Source: an uncultured Bacilli bacterium (GTDB taxonomy: Bacteria; Bacillota_I; Bacilli_A; RF39; UBA660). Taken from it: DNA of 27,430 nt. Shown one piece after another: positions 13,891-21,498 of the stretch. A program made the translations under genes and the position numbers. The stretch is taken from NCBI GenBank assembly GCA_947632295.1, contig CANROQ010000002.1:1-27430 (forward strand), read 5' to 3'. Position 1 is the stretch's first letter, and the number at the start of each line of letters is the position of its first letter. The notes below the pieces were generated by a model. It had not been told where the DNA came from. It saw only the letters and a list, made by a program, of their open reading frames with translations, and ran no database searches.

Positions 13891-13961
13891 TTATTTAAAT
13901 AGTAAGGTGATTACTATAAATAATAATAGCAGAATTATAATAAATAGAGATTTCTCTCTTT
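13891..13961 (-). pseudogene. Truncated toxin gene, copy C
   Basis: Codons for residues 4-25 remain, with one Phe to Leu change in the membrane helix. The start codon, ribosome-binding site and promoter are missing, and the upstream frame has TAA directly before the homologous part. It cannot be expressed as in copies A and B. Confidence 0.85.
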
Positions 13962-13990
13962 AGAATTTAGTTCTAATTTCTTTTAAAACA

Positions 13991-13999
13991 TGATACAAT
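13991..13999 (+). promoter_or_regulatory. Extended -10 promoter for the 280-aa gene
   Basis: TGATACAAT at 13991-13999. The hexamer 17 bp upstream (TTCTAA) is a weak -35. It lies 21 bp before the ribosome-binding-site start codon at 14020. Confidence 0.5.
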
Positions 14000-14019
14000 T
14001 AATTTGTAGGAGGCTATTT

Positions 14020-14862
14020 ATGCCATTAATAAATGAAAAAATATATTTAAATAATTTTGCTAATAATAAATTTATAGAAGATGATTTTTTATCATTATTG
14101 TTACCTTTATTATTTCAAAATGGAATTATTAAAATAAATGAAAAAGAGTTAGAAAGAAAATTATTTTATTATGCGAAAAATCCAAATTTTAGGGAATTAT
14201 TTCAAGATATTTGTATAAATAATTTACCTAATTTGAAAACAGTTGATCTTGCTGATGCTTTTTATCGTCAAAAATATTTTGGAAACGGTATTTGGTTAAA
14301 ACAAACCGATAATGATAATTTATATTTATCATATAGGAATGATATTGATTTATCTAAATATGAACAATGTTTAAGTGAAGACGGAAGATTAAAAATAAAG
14401 CATATGACTCAAGAGTTGGCTATTAGATATAAGTTTGAGCAAACTAGTAAAGTTAAATTAAATATTTATGGAGTTGATCCTAATTGTCAATATTATCTAG
14501 TTCATGGTAAATATTATAGCCATTTACTTAGTTATGAATTGATAACTGATGGTGATATTTTAACTACTAATTATAGTTATACTAAAGGAACTTTATCATA
14601 TTATTATGAAAGTCCAAGAAATTTAAATGAAAAAGTTCGTCTAGAAAATAATACAGTTCTTTATTTAAAATTAAAAAATGCAACTTATGCGATAAAACGA
14701 GGCTTATGTGATGAAGATATTTGTTATTGTAATGTCAATACTCAAATATTAGATGAGTCAAAATTAAATGAAATTGTTAATTTAGCTAATTCTAAATTTA
14801 AAAAGTTCGACTATGTATATAAAAAGAGAGCACCATATGTTAGAAAATTAATATTAAAATAA
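14020..14862 (+). CDS. Unknown 280-aa protein
   Basis: I do not recognise this protein. The start is ATG 14020, behind GTAGGAGG; an in-frame ATG at 13990 sits on the promoter and has no ribosome-binding site. The N-terminal 90 residues are helical (DDFLSLLLPLLFQNG, then ELERKLFYYAKN). The middle has NIYGVDPNCQYYLVHGKYYS, followed by strands rich in Tyr and Thr. The last 70 residues are basic (VYKKRAPYVRKLILK). There is no signal peptide or membrane helix. It lies at the right edge of the island, directly after the truncated toxin repeat, and is followed by its own short intergenic region. It could be core or accessory. Confidence 0.75.
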   Translation: MPLINEKIYLNNFANNKFIEDDFLSLLLPLLFQNGIIKINEKELERKLFYYAKNPNFRELFQDICINNLPNLKTVDLADAFYRQKYFGNGIWLKQTDNDNLYLSYRNDIDLSKYEQCLSEDGRLKIKHMTQELAIRYKFEQTSKVKLNIYGVDPNCQYYLVHGKYYSHLLSYELITDGDILTTNYSYTKGTLSYYYESPRNLNEKVRLENNTVLYLKLKNATYAIKRGLCDEDICYCNVNTQILDESKLNEIVNLANSKFKKFDYVYKKRAPYVRKLILK

Positions 14863-14870
14863 TTTAAAAT

Positions 14871-14879
14871 TTGTTATAA
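14871..14879 (+). promoter_or_regulatory. Extended -10 promoter for the membrane protein/dfx operon
   Basis: TGTTATAAT at 14871-14879, 27 bp before the start at 14906, with AAAAGGGG as ribosome-binding site. No clear -35. Confidence 0.6.
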
Positions 14880-14905
14880 TTAAATAGTTGAAAAGGGGAT
14901 AGAAA

Positions 14906-15244
14906 ATGGCAAAAGATTTATATAATCATATAAAATATATTGATGATTGCTTAAAGCAAAATCATATTGATTTTCAAGAGTTAAAAAATGAACATTTGAT
15001 TAAAATTCAATTTTTTCAACATGAACGCTTAATTCATTTATTAGTAACATTGTTTTATGTTATATTTATGATAATCTTTTTAGCGTTAGGTCTTAATATA
15101 GTTGGATTTATGATAGTTGCCTTAATATTGATGATATGTGTTTTTTTCTATGCTTTATATTACTTTAAATTGGAAAATGGTGTACAATATTTATATAAAC
15201 AATATGATCAAATTGTTGATAAATTAAAAGAAAAGGAGCGTTAA
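14906..15244 (+). CDS. Small two-helix membrane protein
   Basis: A 112-aa protein of unknown function. A soluble, charged N-terminal helix (residues 1-40) precedes two membrane segments at about 44-63 and 64-88 (LLVTLFYVIFMIIFLALGL, then GFMIVALILMICVFFYAL). A charged cytoplasmic tail ends in LKEKER. Dfx starts two bases after its stop, using AAAGGAG inside this gene, so the two are co-transcribed and probably translationally coupled. That suggests, without proving, a link to the oxidative stress response. Confidence 0.8.
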   Translation: MAKDLYNHIKYIDDCLKQNHIDFQELKNEHLIKIQFFQHERLIHLLVTLFYVIFMIIFLALGLNIVGFMIVALILMICVFFYALYYFKLENGVQYLYKQYDQIVDKLKEKER

Positions 15245-15246
15245 CA

Positions 15247-15618
15247 ATGACTGAAGAATTAAATTTAAAAAAATGTTTAAATTGTGGAGCAATTGTAAAA
15301 GTGATGAATAATTGTAATTGTAATTTTTTTTGTTGTGGACAAGAGATGAAGGAAATAAAAGCTAATTCAACTGATGCTGCGTTTGAAAAACATGTACCTA
15401 CTTATGAAAAAAAGAACCATAAACTTTATGTTACAGTTAATCATGTTATGGAAGAAGAACATTTTATTGAATGGATATGTTTATGTACTGATGAAAGGGA
15501 AGAATATATAAAATTAGATTATACTAAAGATGCTAAAGTTGTGTTTGAAGATGTATGCAGGGGTACTTTATATGCTTATTGTAATAAACATGGTCTATGG
15601 AAAACTGAGATAAAATAG
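15247..15618 (+). CDS. dfx: Desulfoferrodoxin (two-iron superoxide reductase)
   Basis: Reduces superoxide to peroxide without making oxygen, a typical anaerobe defence. At 123 aa it matches the family. The N-terminal desulforedoxin-like centre I has four cysteines (Cys10, Cys13, Cys29, Cys30) for an Fe(Cys)4 site. Catalytic centre II has EKHVP (Glu47, His49), further histidines His66 and His72 (EEEHFIEW), and the C-terminal Cys112 and His115 (AYCNKHGLWK). All iron ligands are present, so it should be active. Two extra cysteines (Cys23, Cys25) lie within centre I. It is second in a two-gene operon and followed by a terminator. Confidence 0.95.
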   Translation: MTEELNLKKCLNCGAIVKVMNNCNCNFFCCGQEMKEIKANSTDAAFEKHVPTYEKKNHKLYVTVNHVMEEEHFIEWICLCTDEREEYIKLDYTKDAKVVFEDVCRGTLYAYCNKHGLWKTEIK

Positions 15619-15620
15619 TT

Positions 15621-15645
15621 AAAATACCAAATCGGTATTTTTTTC
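15621..15645 (+). terminator. Intrinsic terminator after dfx
   Basis: AAAATACC (15621-15628) pairs perfectly with GGTATTTT (15634-15641) over loop AAATC, followed by T residues. Confidence 0.88.
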
Positions 15646-15681
15646 ATATATTATTTTAATTAATTTTATCTTTTGTTAGTG

Positions 15682-15687
15682 TATAAT
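15682..15687 (+). promoter_or_regulatory. -10 element of the murC promoter
   Basis: TATAAT at 15682-15687, about 18 bp before the ATG, with AGAGGTG between. There is no convincing -35 at 17 bp. Confidence 0.5.
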
Positions 15688-15705
15688 ATAAGTAGAGGTG
15701 TTGAT

Positions 15706-17019
15706 ATGAAATATTATTGTCTTGGTATCAAAGGAGCAGGTATGAGTACTTTGGCTCAAATTTTATATGATTTAGGTAATGAAGTTATTGGTTATGATGA
15801 TGTTAAAGATTATAAATTTACTGAAGAGGGATTACAAAAAAGAGGTATAAAAATTTATAATGATTCTAACTTTAATTTAGATAAAGATACCATTGTAACT
15901 TATTCGGCTGCTATGCCACTTGATCATCCAGAAATTGAACGTGTTAAAAAATTAGGTTTGAGAATAAAAAAATATCATGAAATATTAGGTGATATTACCA
16001 AAATGTTTACGACGATTGCTGTTTGTGGAACGCATGGTAAAACAACAACTTCATCACTTATTAGCCATATTTTAAAAAATACTTTGGGATGTAATTATTT
16101 TATTGGTGATGGAAGTGGTTTTGCCGATTTAAAAAATCAACTATTTGTTATTGAATCTTGTGAATATAATCGTCATTTTTTAGCCTATCATCCTTCATAT
16201 ACAGTTATTACAAATATTGAACTAGAACATACTGAATGTTATGATGATATCGATGATATTATTGCGACATTCAGTGAATTTGCCAATAAATCGACTAAAA
16301 AAATAATCGCTTGTGGTGATGATTATAATATTCGAAAATTAAAAACCGATAAAGAAATTATTTACTATGGTTTTAATTCTAACAATAATTTGTATGCGAA
16401 AAATATTAATTTAACAAATAGTGGTAGTACTTTTGATGTTTATTATAACAATAATTTTTATGGACATTTTGATTTACCATTGTTTGGAGAACATATGATT
16501 TTAAATACTTTAGCAAGTATTTGTATTGCGATTGAAGAAAATATTGACTATAAAACTATTCATGATTTATTATTAACTTTTAAAAATGCGAAAAGAAGAT
16601 TTTGTGAAGAAAAATTTGGAAATAATATAATTATTGATGATTATGCCCATCATCCAACTGAAATAAAAGTAACGCTAATGTCGGCTAAACAAAAATATCC
16701 TAATAGAGAAATTGTTGCGATTTTTAAACCTAATACTTATTCTAGAACTAAAGATTTCAAAGATTATTTTATCGAGGTTTTAAATATGGCTGATAAAACC
16801 TATATTACTCCTATCGATTGTAATCGTGAAAAAGCGAGTGATTATCCAAATGTAACATCCAAAATAATTTTAGATGGCTTAAAAAATGGTGAGATAATAA
16901 CTGAAGATACAACTTTCAAACTTTTAAAGCACAATAATGCGGTATTATGTTTTTTAAGTTGTGCTAGTGTCAGTCATTTAATTGATAATTATAAAAAAAA
17001 TTACGAAAAAAATATCTGA
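15706..17019 (+). CDS. murC: UDP-N-acetylmuramate--L-alanine ligase
   Basis: Adds L-alanine to UDP-MurNAc, the first step of peptide stem synthesis for peptidoglycan, in the cytoplasm. The 437-aa protein has all three Mur-ligase domains: the N-terminal Rossmann motif GIKGAGMSTLA, the central ATP loop GTHGKTTTSS, the DDYAHHPTEI motif, and the C-terminal FKPNTYSRTKDF (family FQPHRYSRT). The start is ATG 15706 behind AGAGGTG; the frame extends to a TTG at 15673, which lies in the promoter. Its presence shows a cell wall, unlike true mycoplasmas. It stands alone here, and its stop codon lies inside the terminator hairpin. Confidence 0.95.
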   Translation: MKYYCLGIKGAGMSTLAQILYDLGNEVIGYDDVKDYKFTEEGLQKRGIKIYNDSNFNLDKDTIVTYSAAMPLDHPEIERVKKLGLRIKKYHEILGDITKMFTTIAVCGTHGKTTTSSLISHILKNTLGCNYFIGDGSGFADLKNQLFVIESCEYNRHFLAYHPSYTVITNIELEHTECYDDIDDIIATFSEFANKSTKKIIACGDDYNIRKLKTDKEIIYYGFNSNNNLYAKNINLTNSGSTFDVYYNNNFYGHFDLPLFGEHMILNTLASICIAIEENIDYKTIHDLLLTFKNAKRRFCEEKFGNNIIIDDYAHHPTEIKVTLMSAKQKYPNREIVAIFKPNTYSRTKDFKDYFIEVLNMADKTYITPIDCNREKASDYPNVTSKIILDGLKNGEIITEDTTFKLLKHNNAVLCFLSCASVSHLIDNYKKNYEKNI

Positions 17020-17041
17020 TTTTTCTCAGATATTATTTTTT
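17011..17041. terminator. Bidirectional terminator between murC and tmcAL
   Basis: AATATCTGA (17011-17019) pairs with TCAGATATT (17026-17034). It has a T run on the right for murC and, on the other strand, a T run over 17004-17010 for tmcAL. The hairpin contains the stop codons of both genes. Confidence 0.88.
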
Positions 17042-18184
17042 TATAATTGGTTTGCTCTTATATTCTAACTGTATTAATTCATTTTGTTTTTCTATATCAA
17101 ATATACTTGCGTATATAGCGTTAACGCGAAATTCTAAATCTAATAATCCTTTACTTGTTGAATAATTACTAATAACTGGAATATTAATATTCTTTTTTAT
17201 ATCTTTTAAATATTTTTGACCACGTTCATTAAATCCTAGAATTCTAATATAAATACTATCTTTTTGTTTTTTGGCTTCTTCTTTAGTAAAGCCGCATAAA
17301 ATATGAATTAACATACGACCTATTTTATTATAAGTATAACGTTTTGTTTTAATAGAATTAATTAATTCTTCGACACTATTACATAGATAAATATGTTTTT
17401 TTATTCGATTTTCAATTCCTTCATCTACTGATTGATAGCGGTTTAATGAGTCAATTTCCGAAATAATTTTATATTTTAAAAATTGAAAATATTTTTCAAT
17501 ATTAACATTTTCATCGATTAATTTTAATGATAATTCTGGCACAAAATTATTAATACTAATATGATTTTTAATAGCCTCTCTAATGCTAGTAGCATTTACA
17601 ATTTTTTGATTTAAATCAATAGAATTATAGTCATTGGTTCGTTTAATTGTAATAGGTATAATAAAACTATTTTGTTTTTTAATTTCTTTAATATAACTTA
17701 AACCTAATAGATCATTAGGACTACTTATAGTTTTACCACTAATTTTTTTTAATGCTTTTGACATAGCTGTTGGATAATTATTACCTAAATCGATATATTC
17801 TTTCATAATTTTTGAAAAATTTTCATTGTTTAACTGGATATCGGCTAAATTATTTAAAAAGTTTACATCGTTACATTCACTACCAAAGACAATTTTTGAA
17901 ACGTGTAAATTAGTTAAAATTTTAATGGCTCCTTCAGCAAAAATATCAGCCGCTTGACTAGCAAAATGAAATGGCAATTCAACTACTAAATCGATACCAT
18001 AATTAAGAGCAATTTTAGTTTTATCCCATTTGTTTATTAAACTTACCTCGCCCCTTTGTCCAAAATGACCACTCATAACTAGAATAATTAATGAATTAGG
18101 AAACATTTTTTTAATCTGTTCAATATGATATAAATGACCATTATGAAAAGGATTATATTCACATATTATACCAATAATTTCCAT
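17033..18184 (-). CDS. tmcAL: tRNA(Met) cytidine acetate ligase TmcAL (YlbM)
   Basis: A 383-aa enzyme that uses ATP and acetate to form N4-acetylcytidine at the wobble base of elongator tRNA-Met. The N-terminal nucleotidyltransferase fold is clear: GIICEYNPFHNGHLYHI contains the HxGH-like motif, followed by VMSGHFGQRGEVSLINKW, LVVELPFHFASQAADIFA and IVFGSECND. The helical C-terminal part is as in the family. The location beside yceD and rpmF matches Bacillus ylbM-ylbN-rpmF, but here it is divergently transcribed. The start is ATG 18184 after GGTGA. Confidence 0.94.
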   Translation of the reverse strand: MEIIGIICEYNPFHNGHLYHIEQIKKMFPNSLIILVMSGHFGQRGEVSLINKWDKTKIALNYGIDLVVELPFHFASQAADIFAEGAIKILTNLHVSKIVFGSECNDVNFLNNLADIQLNNENFSKIMKEYIDLGNNYPTAMSKALKKISGKTISSPNDLLGLSYIKEIKKQNSFIIPITIKRTNDYNSIDLNQKIVNATSIREAIKNHISINNFVPELSLKLIDENVNIEKYFQFLKYKIISEIDSLNRYQSVDEGIENRIKKHIYLCNSVEELINSIKTKRYTYNKIGRMLIHILCGFTKEEAKKQKDSIYIRILGFNERGQKYLKDIKKNINIPVISNYSTSKGLLDLEFRVNAIYASIFDIEKQNELIQLEYKSKPIIKK

Positions 18185-18201
18185 ATAAAATCACCATGAA
18201 T

Positions 18202-18230
18202 ATATTAACATACTTATACTTTTTTTACAA
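18202..18230 (-). promoter_or_regulatory. Promoter of tmcAL
   Basis: On the minus strand: TTGTAA (18230-18225), 17 bp, TAATAT (18207-18202), with extended -10 TGT. Confidence 0.75.
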
Positions 18231-18231
18231 C

Positions 18232-18260
18232 TTGCTAGAAATAAAATTTCCGTGTATAAT
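18232..18260 (+). promoter_or_regulatory. Promoter of yceD-rpmF
   Basis: TTGCTA (18232-18237), 17 bp, TATAAT (18255-18260). Its -35 box is one base from that of the divergent tmcAL promoter. Confidence 0.8.
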
Positions 18261-18284
18261 TAATATGCATAAAGGAGGAGTGGT

Positions 18285-18767
18285 ATGAATATAGATATTA
18301 CGAAGTTAAAAAATTCTCTTACTACATCTATCGATATAGATGAAAATATTAATTTTGATATTGAAGATATCAAAAATGCGGAAATGCTTGATTTAAAAGA
18401 TGTCAATGTAACTGGTAAAATTATAAAAAATAGTTTAGATGATTATAATGTTAAGTTAACTGTCAAAGGAAAAATGATATTACCATGCGCTATTACATTA
18501 AAACCAGTCGATTATCCATTTGAGATAAATATTGATGAAATTTTATCGGAAGATGCGGATGAAATGTCAAAAAAAATAAAAAAATGCGAAAATACTATTG
18601 ATATTTTGCCAATTGTATGGGAAAATATATTAATGGAAATTCCCATGCGAGTTGTTAGCCCTGATGCCACATTAGAAAAAATGGAAGGTGAAGGGTGGAA
18701 ATTAGTTACTGAGGATGAAAAAATAGAAAATCCTGAACTAGCTAAATTGAAAGATTTATTAAAATAA
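18285..18767 (+). CDS. yceD: YceD-family (DUF177) 23S rRNA accumulation protein
   Basis: A 160-aa protein of the YceD/DUF177 family, linked to 23S rRNA accumulation and almost always encoded next to rpmF. Seen here: the family core with GKIIKNSLDDYNVKLTVKGK and a single Cys (LPCAITLKPV) followed by the acidic IDEILSEDADE. The conserved ending is IDILPIVWENILMEIPMRVV before a GEGW. It is separated from rpmF by 15 bases and shares its promoter and terminator. The start ATG 18285 follows AAAGGAGGAG. The Bacillus ortholog is YlbN. Confidence 0.9.
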   Translation: MNIDITKLKNSLTTSIDIDENINFDIEDIKNAEMLDLKDVNVTGKIIKNSLDDYNVKLTVKGKMILPCAITLKPVDYPFEINIDEILSEDADEMSKKIKKCENTIDILPIVWENILMEIPMRVVSPDATLEKMEGEGWKLVTEDEKIENPELAKLKDLLK

Positions 18768-18782
18768 GAAAGAGGTGTGACA

Positions 18783-18965
18783 ATGGCTGTACCATTTAGA
18801 AAAGTAAGTAAAACACGTGGTAGAAAACGTCGTACGCATTACAAGATTGTAGAAAATGCAACTGTTAAATGTCCAAAATGTGGCGAACCAGTAAGACCAC
18901 ATAGAGTATGCGCTAACTGCGGAACATACAAAAATAAAGAAGTAGTAAAAACAACTGAAGAATAG
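18783..18965 (+). CDS. rpmF: 50S ribosomal protein L32
   Basis: A 60-aa protein. MAVPFRKVSKTRGRKRR is diagnostic for L32. It is the four-cysteine, zinc-binding type, with CPKCG and CANCG separated by PVRPHRV. The frame is open from a GTG at 18777, but ATG 18783 after AGAGGTG gives the standard L32 N-terminus. The second gene of the yceD-rpmF operon. Confidence 0.97.
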   Translation: MAVPFRKVSKTRGRKRRTHYKIVENATVKCPKCGEPVRPHRVCANCGTYKNKEVVKTTEE

Positions 18966-18976
18966 TTGTTTTTTTG
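18950..18976 (+). terminator. Intrinsic terminator overlapping the end of rpmF
   Basis: AACAACT (18950-18956) pairs with AGTTGTT (18964-18970), followed by T residues; the rpmF stop codon is inside the loop and stem. Confidence 0.8.
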
Positions 18977-19096
18977 TATGTATTTTTTAATTATAATGTT
19001 ATTATTTAATATTATATTATCTAGAAAAGATAAAATTTTAGTTATTTATTTTTGTTATTTTGACGCAAAAAAATCGATAAAAATTTTTAAAATTCA

Positions 19097-19125
19097 TAGA
19101 CAATTTTATATGATTGTACTATAAT
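19097..19125 (+). promoter_or_regulatory. Sigma-A promoter of lon
   Basis: TAGACA (19097-19102), 17 bp, TATAAT (19120-19125). I saw no CIRCE or CtsR heptad operator around it. Confidence 0.78.
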
Positions 19126-19152
19126 AGAAATCAATTTATGTGGAGGTGCAAT

Positions 19153-21498
19153 ATGATGAAAACAAACTTACCAGTTATCATACTTAGAGGAATCGTATTG
19201 TTACCGAAAAATGATATAAAATTAGAGTTTGAAAAAGGTGACTCTAGCATTATTATCGATGAGGCTGAAATGTTTCATCATGGTCGTTTAATGGTTGTTT
19301 GTGATTCTAATACAACTGATGAAGTGAATTATCGCAAATTATCTAAAATTGGCCTTGTATCTAAATTAAGTCATAAAATTGAATTACCTAATGGTAGAAT
19401 TAGAATTGTTATTAGCGGATTATATAGGGCTAAAGTTGATAATTATTTAAATATTAGTCAAAAGGATGAAGTTTTAGAGGCTATTGTATCAAAAGTAAAC
19501 GAAGATAAAATTGATGAAAAAGAAGAAAAAATTTTAGTCGATAAAGTTAGAAAAGAAATGTCTTCACACGTAAAAACAATTTCTTATTTAAGCAATAGTA
19601 TTTTAGAAGTAATAAAACCAATTGAAAGTTTATCACAAATTACAGATATTTTAGCCATGAATTTAGCGGTTGATTTAAATCGTTTGTTAGAATATTTAAA
19701 ATGTTTTAGCCCAGAAGAAAGAGCAAAAATGCTTTTATCTGATTTATATGAAGAAGAAGAAAAATATAATATTGAACGTAATCTTGATTTAAAGGTTAAA
19801 AGAGAGATTGACGCTAATCAAAAAGAATATTTTTTAAGAGAAAAGATTAGAGCAATAAAAGAAGAATTAGGTGATATTTCTCCTAAGGATGAAGAAATAG
19901 ATGAATTACGTGTTAAAATTAGTGAATTAAAGGCTGATGAAAAAATAAAGGATAGATTAACTAAAGAATTAAATCGTTATGAGGCTTTAACAGCTTCTTC
20001 ACCAGAAATTAATTTAATTAGAAATTATATTGATTGGTTATTATCTTTGCCTTGGATGGAATCAACAGTTGATAATGAAGATTTAAATAATGTTAAGGAG
20101 ATTTTAGATTCTTCACATTATGGTTTAGAAAAAGTAAAAAAACGTATTATTGAATTCTTGGCAGTTAAGAAAAATACTAATAGTTTAAATGGTCCAATTT
20201 TATGTTTAGTTGGTCCTCCTGGCGTCGGTAAAACATCGCTTGCTTTTAGTATTGCTAAAGCCATGAATCGCAATTTTGTGAAAATGTCAGTTGGTGGTGT
20301 TAATGACGAAGCGGAAATAATGGGTCATCGTAGGACATATTTAGGTGCTAATCCTGGACGAATAATTACTTCAATGAAAAAAGCAAAGAGTAATAATCCC
20401 GTGTTTTTAATTGATGAAATCGACAAAATGACAAAAGATATAAAGGGTGATCCAGCTAGTTGTTTATTAGAAGTATTAGATCCTGAACAAAATGCCCTAT
20501 TTAGTGATAATTATATTGAAGAAGAATTTGATTTATCACAAGTTATGTTTATCGCAACGGCTAATTATATGGAGCAAATTCCTGAAGCGTTAAAAGATCG
20601 TTTAGAAATTGTTCGCTTGTCAGGATATACAGAATTTGAAAAACTTGATATCGCTAAAAATCATTTACTTCCTAAAGTTTGCCTAGAACATGGTCTTAAT
20701 GTAGAAAAATTAGATATTGCTGATGATATTATTTTAAATATTATTAGAAATTATACTAAAGAAGCAGGTGTTCGTGAATTAGAAAGACAATTGGCAACAA
20801 TCATTCGTAAAATTGTTACGTCTATGGTTATGGACAATATTAAGATTGCTAAAATTAAAGTCGACTATGAAATGATAAAAAAATATTTAGGTAATCCTAA
20901 ATATCAAGATTATGAAAAAAATGCAGAATCAGTAATTGGTGTTGTTAATGGACTAGCCTATACGGCTTTCGGTGGGGATACATTACCAATTGAAGTTAAT
21001 TATTATGAAGGTAAAGGTAATTTGGTATTGACTGGTTCACTTGGTGATGTAATGAAGGAAAGTGCACAAATTGCTTTAAGTTATATCAAAGCCAATATTA
21101 AAAAATTTGGTATTGATTATGATAAAATTACTAAAAATGACATTCATATTCATGTTCCAGAAGGTGCAACGCCAAAAGATGGACCTAGTGCTGGAATAAC
21201 GCTTACTACTGCTTTAATTAGTGCGTTGTCAGGCTTAAGAGTTGATAATAAACTTGCTATGACTGGTGAGATTACATTAAGGGGTAAAGTTTTACCTATT
21301 GGTGGATTAAAAGAAAAAAGTATTGGGGCTAATCGTAATGGTATAAAAAGAATTATTATTCCTTATGATAATATATCTGATTTAGATGATGTTCCAAAAG
21401 AAATTAAAGATGTTGTTGAGTATATACCGGTTAAAGATTATGCTGATGTCTTTAATATTATTATAGGAGACGAGAAATTATGCAAACAAATCAATTAA
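19153..21498 (+). CDS. lon: ATP-dependent protease Lon
   Basis: A 781-aa cytoplasmic AAA+ serine protease that removes misfolded and regulatory proteins. The N-terminal substrate domain (NLPVIILRGIVLLPK) is followed by a coiled-coil region. The ATPase has Walker A GPPGVGKT (Lys360) and Walker B VFLIDEIDKM. The protease domain has the catalytic dyad Ser679 (DGPSAGIT) and Lys722 (GGLKEK), the same residue numbers as in the E. coli enzyme. I chose ATG 19153 (or the next codon, 19156) after GGAGGTG; the frame extends to a TTG at 19114 inside the promoter. The 3' end overlaps the first gene of the paralog array by 19 bases, so the array is probably co-transcribed with lon. Confidence 0.97.
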   Translation: MMKTNLPVIILRGIVLLPKNDIKLEFEKGDSSIIIDEAEMFHHGRLMVVCDSNTTDEVNYRKLSKIGLVSKLSHKIELPNGRIRIVISGLYRAKVDNYLNISQKDEVLEAIVSKVNEDKIDEKEEKILVDKVRKEMSSHVKTISYLSNSILEVIKPIESLSQITDILAMNLAVDLNRLLEYLKCFSPEERAKMLLSDLYEEEEKYNIERNLDLKVKREIDANQKEYFLREKIRAIKEELGDISPKDEEIDELRVKISELKADEKIKDRLTKELNRYEALTASSPEINLIRNYIDWLLSLPWMESTVDNEDLNNVKEILDSSHYGLEKVKKRIIEFLAVKKNTNSLNGPILCLVGPPGVGKTSLAFSIAKAMNRNFVKMSVGGVNDEAEIMGHRRTYLGANPGRIITSMKKAKSNNPVFLIDEIDKMTKDIKGDPASCLLEVLDPEQNALFSDNYIEEEFDLSQVMFIATANYMEQIPEALKDRLEIVRLSGYTEFEKLDIAKNHLLPKVCLEHGLNVEKLDIADDIILNIIRNYTKEAGVRELERQLATIIRKIVTSMVMDNIKIAKIKVDYEMIKKYLGNPKYQDYEKNAESVIGVVNGLAYTAFGGDTLPIEVNYYEGKGNLVLTGSLGDVMKESAQIALSYIKANIKKFGIDYDKITKNDIHIHVPEGATPKDGPSAGITLTTALISALSGLRVDNKLAMTGEITLRGKVLPIGGLKEKSIGANRNGIKRIIIPYDNISDLDDVPKEIKDVVEYIPVKDYADVFNIIIGDEKLCKQIN

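Larger units (their letters stand above)
13719..13961. repeat. 475-bp tandem unit, copy C (truncated, 243 bp)
   Basis: The third unit matches A and B up to base 13961, where homology stops inside the toxin coding region. The RNA part is complete with one base deleted near 13845. The toxin start, ribosome-binding site and promoter are gone, replaced by unrelated sequence leading to the next gene. Confidence 0.92.

Noticed and set aside
12769..13961. CRISPR array or insertion sequence as an explanation of the repeats
   Set aside because: The units are 475 bp with no short spacer pattern, no transposase frame and no terminal inverted repeats.
15673..15705. Upstream TTG start for murC (and TTG 19114 for lon, GTG 18777 for rpmF)
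   Set aside because: The murC and lon codons lie within promoter elements and the rpmF codon lies within the ribosome-binding site. The ATG choices give the standard N-termini.
19026..19125. Heat-shock operator (CIRCE or CtsR) upstream of lon
   Set aside because: No TTAGCACTC inverted repeat and no tandem GGTCAAA heptads were found.
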